Part shown: positions 4,516 to 5,771 of the stretch, piece after piece | Position numbering within the stretch: the first letter of the stretch is position 1 | Layout: each line of letters begins with the position of its first letter | Translations under genes and position numbers: made by a program | NCBI GenBank assembly: GCA_903851225.1 | Contig: CAINNT010000121.1 | Coordinates: 1-5,771, forward strand | Direction: 5' to 3' | Source: an uncultured Chloroflexota bacterium | Lineage (GTDB): Bacteria > Chloroflexota > Limnocylindria > Limnocylindrales > Limnocylindraceae | Length of the DNA stretch: 5,771 nt | Notes under the pieces: model-generated | Databases searched by the model: none | What the model saw: only the letters and a program-made list of their open reading frames with translations | Told to the model about the DNA's origin: nothing

Positions 4516-5771
4516 GTGGATCGCAGCGCCACCCGACTCGCCGCCTCACTCTCACTTCCGGAGTCGACCTCACCCACTACCGCGCGCGACCTGCTTGCTG
4601 TCGACCTCACCGCACGCAGCAGTGCCTTGGCCCTCGCGGGCGCACGGCGAGCGGTTCGCAGCCTGCTCTACGCCCGTGATGCAGTCGATGAGTGGACGAT
4701 CGCCGCCGAGCTTCGCCCGCCAACGGTGCGCGCCTTCGAGGCGGCCGCAACAGCGTTGCTTGCCGCCACATCAGAGGCGCTCAATGACGGGTGGCAGAGC
4801 AGTTGCGCGGCCTGTGGGCAAGCGGTGCGGGTAGCTGCCTGGCGCTGGGAGGATCCGCTGGATGCCGATCGAGAGGGAATTCAGCCGACCGGCCGCCGCG
4901 CCACCTGTGCCGCCTGTCGTGCCTTGGGGCGACGCGGCGGTGAGGCCTCAGCCGTGCCTCCCAACGAGGTCGCCGCCACCCGAACCCTTGAACCTGCCCT
5001 TCGCGCCCGAATAGACGGTCGATTCACAGGTGCGGTGGACGGCGCCGCGTCGCGTTGGAGTACCCGACAGCTGCGCGCACTCGATGCGCTGAGCACCGCA
5101 TTGGAGCGCTCGAGCGAGAGCGCGGTGATGCTGGGGGCTCTGCGCCTCACGCTCACTGAAGCGGCGGCGGCGATGGCTCGACCGCAGCGGACCGGGCGAA
5201 CCTGGTGGGAGATCGCCCCATGGCAAGCGATGCTCGACGCGATCGATGCACGTCGACGCACCTACCTCACCGCTCAATCTGTTCCGCCGCATCTCACCAT
5301 GAGCAGTGATCTCTCGTCACTCACCTACCCGGGCGGCGGCGCGGTTCTCGTACGTGGCGGAGTTGCCGCACGCAGTTCCTTGGCAACGCTACTGTCGCGC
5401 ACCCCCACAATTCGTGGTGTGCTCGTGCGCGTCACCGTGGGGGGTAGCGCCGAAGAGCTCACCGATCGGGCGATCGCTGGACGCTGGGCCGGAGCGCAGA
5501 GCGAACCAGACCCGCTCCTCGGTGCGTTGCAATCGAACAGTGCCGTGACGATCGCATCGGCTCTCGCACGCCTGTTCGTTGCATTGAATCCGCTGATGGC
5601 GCACGACCCGCTCGTGGTCATAGAGCTCGACGACCACGTGGAGCAGTTAGCTGGTGTCTTGACCGCGATCAGTCTTGCCGGCGCTGCAGGGAACGTTTCG
5701 CGTCGGTGTGATGACGACCAGACGTCCGGCCTCACGGTGACGGTGCGGCTGAGTGATCCGGCGCTGCAGGG
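4516..5771 (+). CDS. Unrecognised zinc-ribbon-like protein (3' end off window)
   Basis: The frame is open from the GTG at 4516 to the window edge, giving 418 residues with no stop. It is not among complete reading frames because its end is missing. Seen in order: a helical, Ala/Arg-rich N-terminus (about 20-92, with LLYARDAVDEW at 51-60); a CAAC...CAAC motif with cysteines at 97, 100, 131 and 134, typical of a zinc ribbon or rubredoxin-like knuckle with 30 residues between the pairs; a helical stretch (about 183-250); and an alternating alpha/beta part (about 270-418, including GGAVLVRGGV, GVLVRVTVGG and HDPLVVIELDDHVEQL). I see no kinase, protease or helicase motif. Some DNA methylase-like proteins of Chloroflexota carry a similar CxxC knuckle, but no DPPY-type catalytic motif appears in the visible part, so that link is only a guess. 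It follows the TPR gene by 25 bases and is probably co-transcribed with it. An in-frame TAG at 4498 excludes earlier starts other than GTG 4510. Confidence 0.82.
   Translation, partial: MDRSATRLAASLSLPESTSPTTARDLLAVDLTARSSALALAGARRAVRSLLYARDAVDEWTIAAELRPPTVRAFEAAATALLAATSEALNDGWQSSCAACGQAVRVAAWRWEDPLDADREGIQPTGRRATCAACRALGRRGGEASAVPPNEVAATRTLEPALRARIDGRFTGAVDGAASRWSTRQLRALDALSTALERSSESAVMLGALRLTLTEAAAAMARPQRTGRTWWEIAPWQAMLDAIDARRRTYLTAQSVPPHLTMSSDLSSLTYPGGGAVLVRGGVAARSSLATLLSRTPTIRGVLVRVTVGGSAEELTDRAIAGRWAGAQSEPDPLLGALQSNSAVTIASALARLFVALNPLMAHDPLVVIELDDHVEQLAGVLTAISLAGAAGNVSRRCDDDQTSGLTVTVRLSDPALQ

Noticed and set aside
3834..4610. Minus-strand open frame of 258 codons
   Set aside because: It covers the TPR gene and the start of the next one in antisense. 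The plus strand has strong ribosome-binding sites and recognisable helices.
4881..5735. Several antisense frames of 80-136 codons over the right-hand gene
   Set aside because: A single plus-strand frame is open from 4516 to the edge and contains a cysteine knuckle. The antisense frames are short, Arg/Ser/Ala-rich and overlap one another.

Overview
This window is GC-rich, densely coding bacterial chromosome. It has five protein genes, no gap over about 80 bases, and no sign of mobile DNA, RNA genes or CRISPR. The cytosolic-sensor plus NRAMP-type transporter pair, the TPR protein with an acidic tail, GTG starts and a likely leaderless gene suggest a Chloroflexota or actinobacterial-type lineage. 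I lean to Chloroflexota from recall of similar proteins, but no rRNA or marker gene is present to prove it.

Left half (1-2562, minus strand): a two-gene operon read right to left. The first gene encodes a soluble protein with PRC-barrel-like repeats, an MgtE N-terminal-type superhelix, a CBS pair and a basic tail. Its last 8 bases overlap the GTG start of an NRAMP/SLC11-family membrane transporter that runs off the left edge. The transporter lacks most of the usual NRAMP metal-site residues: the DPGN motif reads DAGG and the helix-6 MPH motif reads TPY. The first protein looks like the Mg2+-sensing cytosolic half of MgtE without its pore. Together they suggest a Mg2+ (or other divalent cation) transport system with a separate sensor subunit.

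Centre (2563-3611): an 81-base divergent promoter region, then a plus-strand gene for an unrecognised multi-pass membrane protein. This gene is probably translated from a leaderless transcript. A 71-base spacer follows.

Right half (3612-5771, plus strand): a two-gene cluster. The first gene has a very strong Shine-Dalgarno and encodes a protein with N-terminal TPR-like helices, a beta-rich middle domain and a very acidic C-terminus. The second starts 25 bases later, encodes an unrecognised protein with a CxxC...CxxC zinc-ribbon-like motif, and runs off the right edge. The shared functions of these two are unknown.
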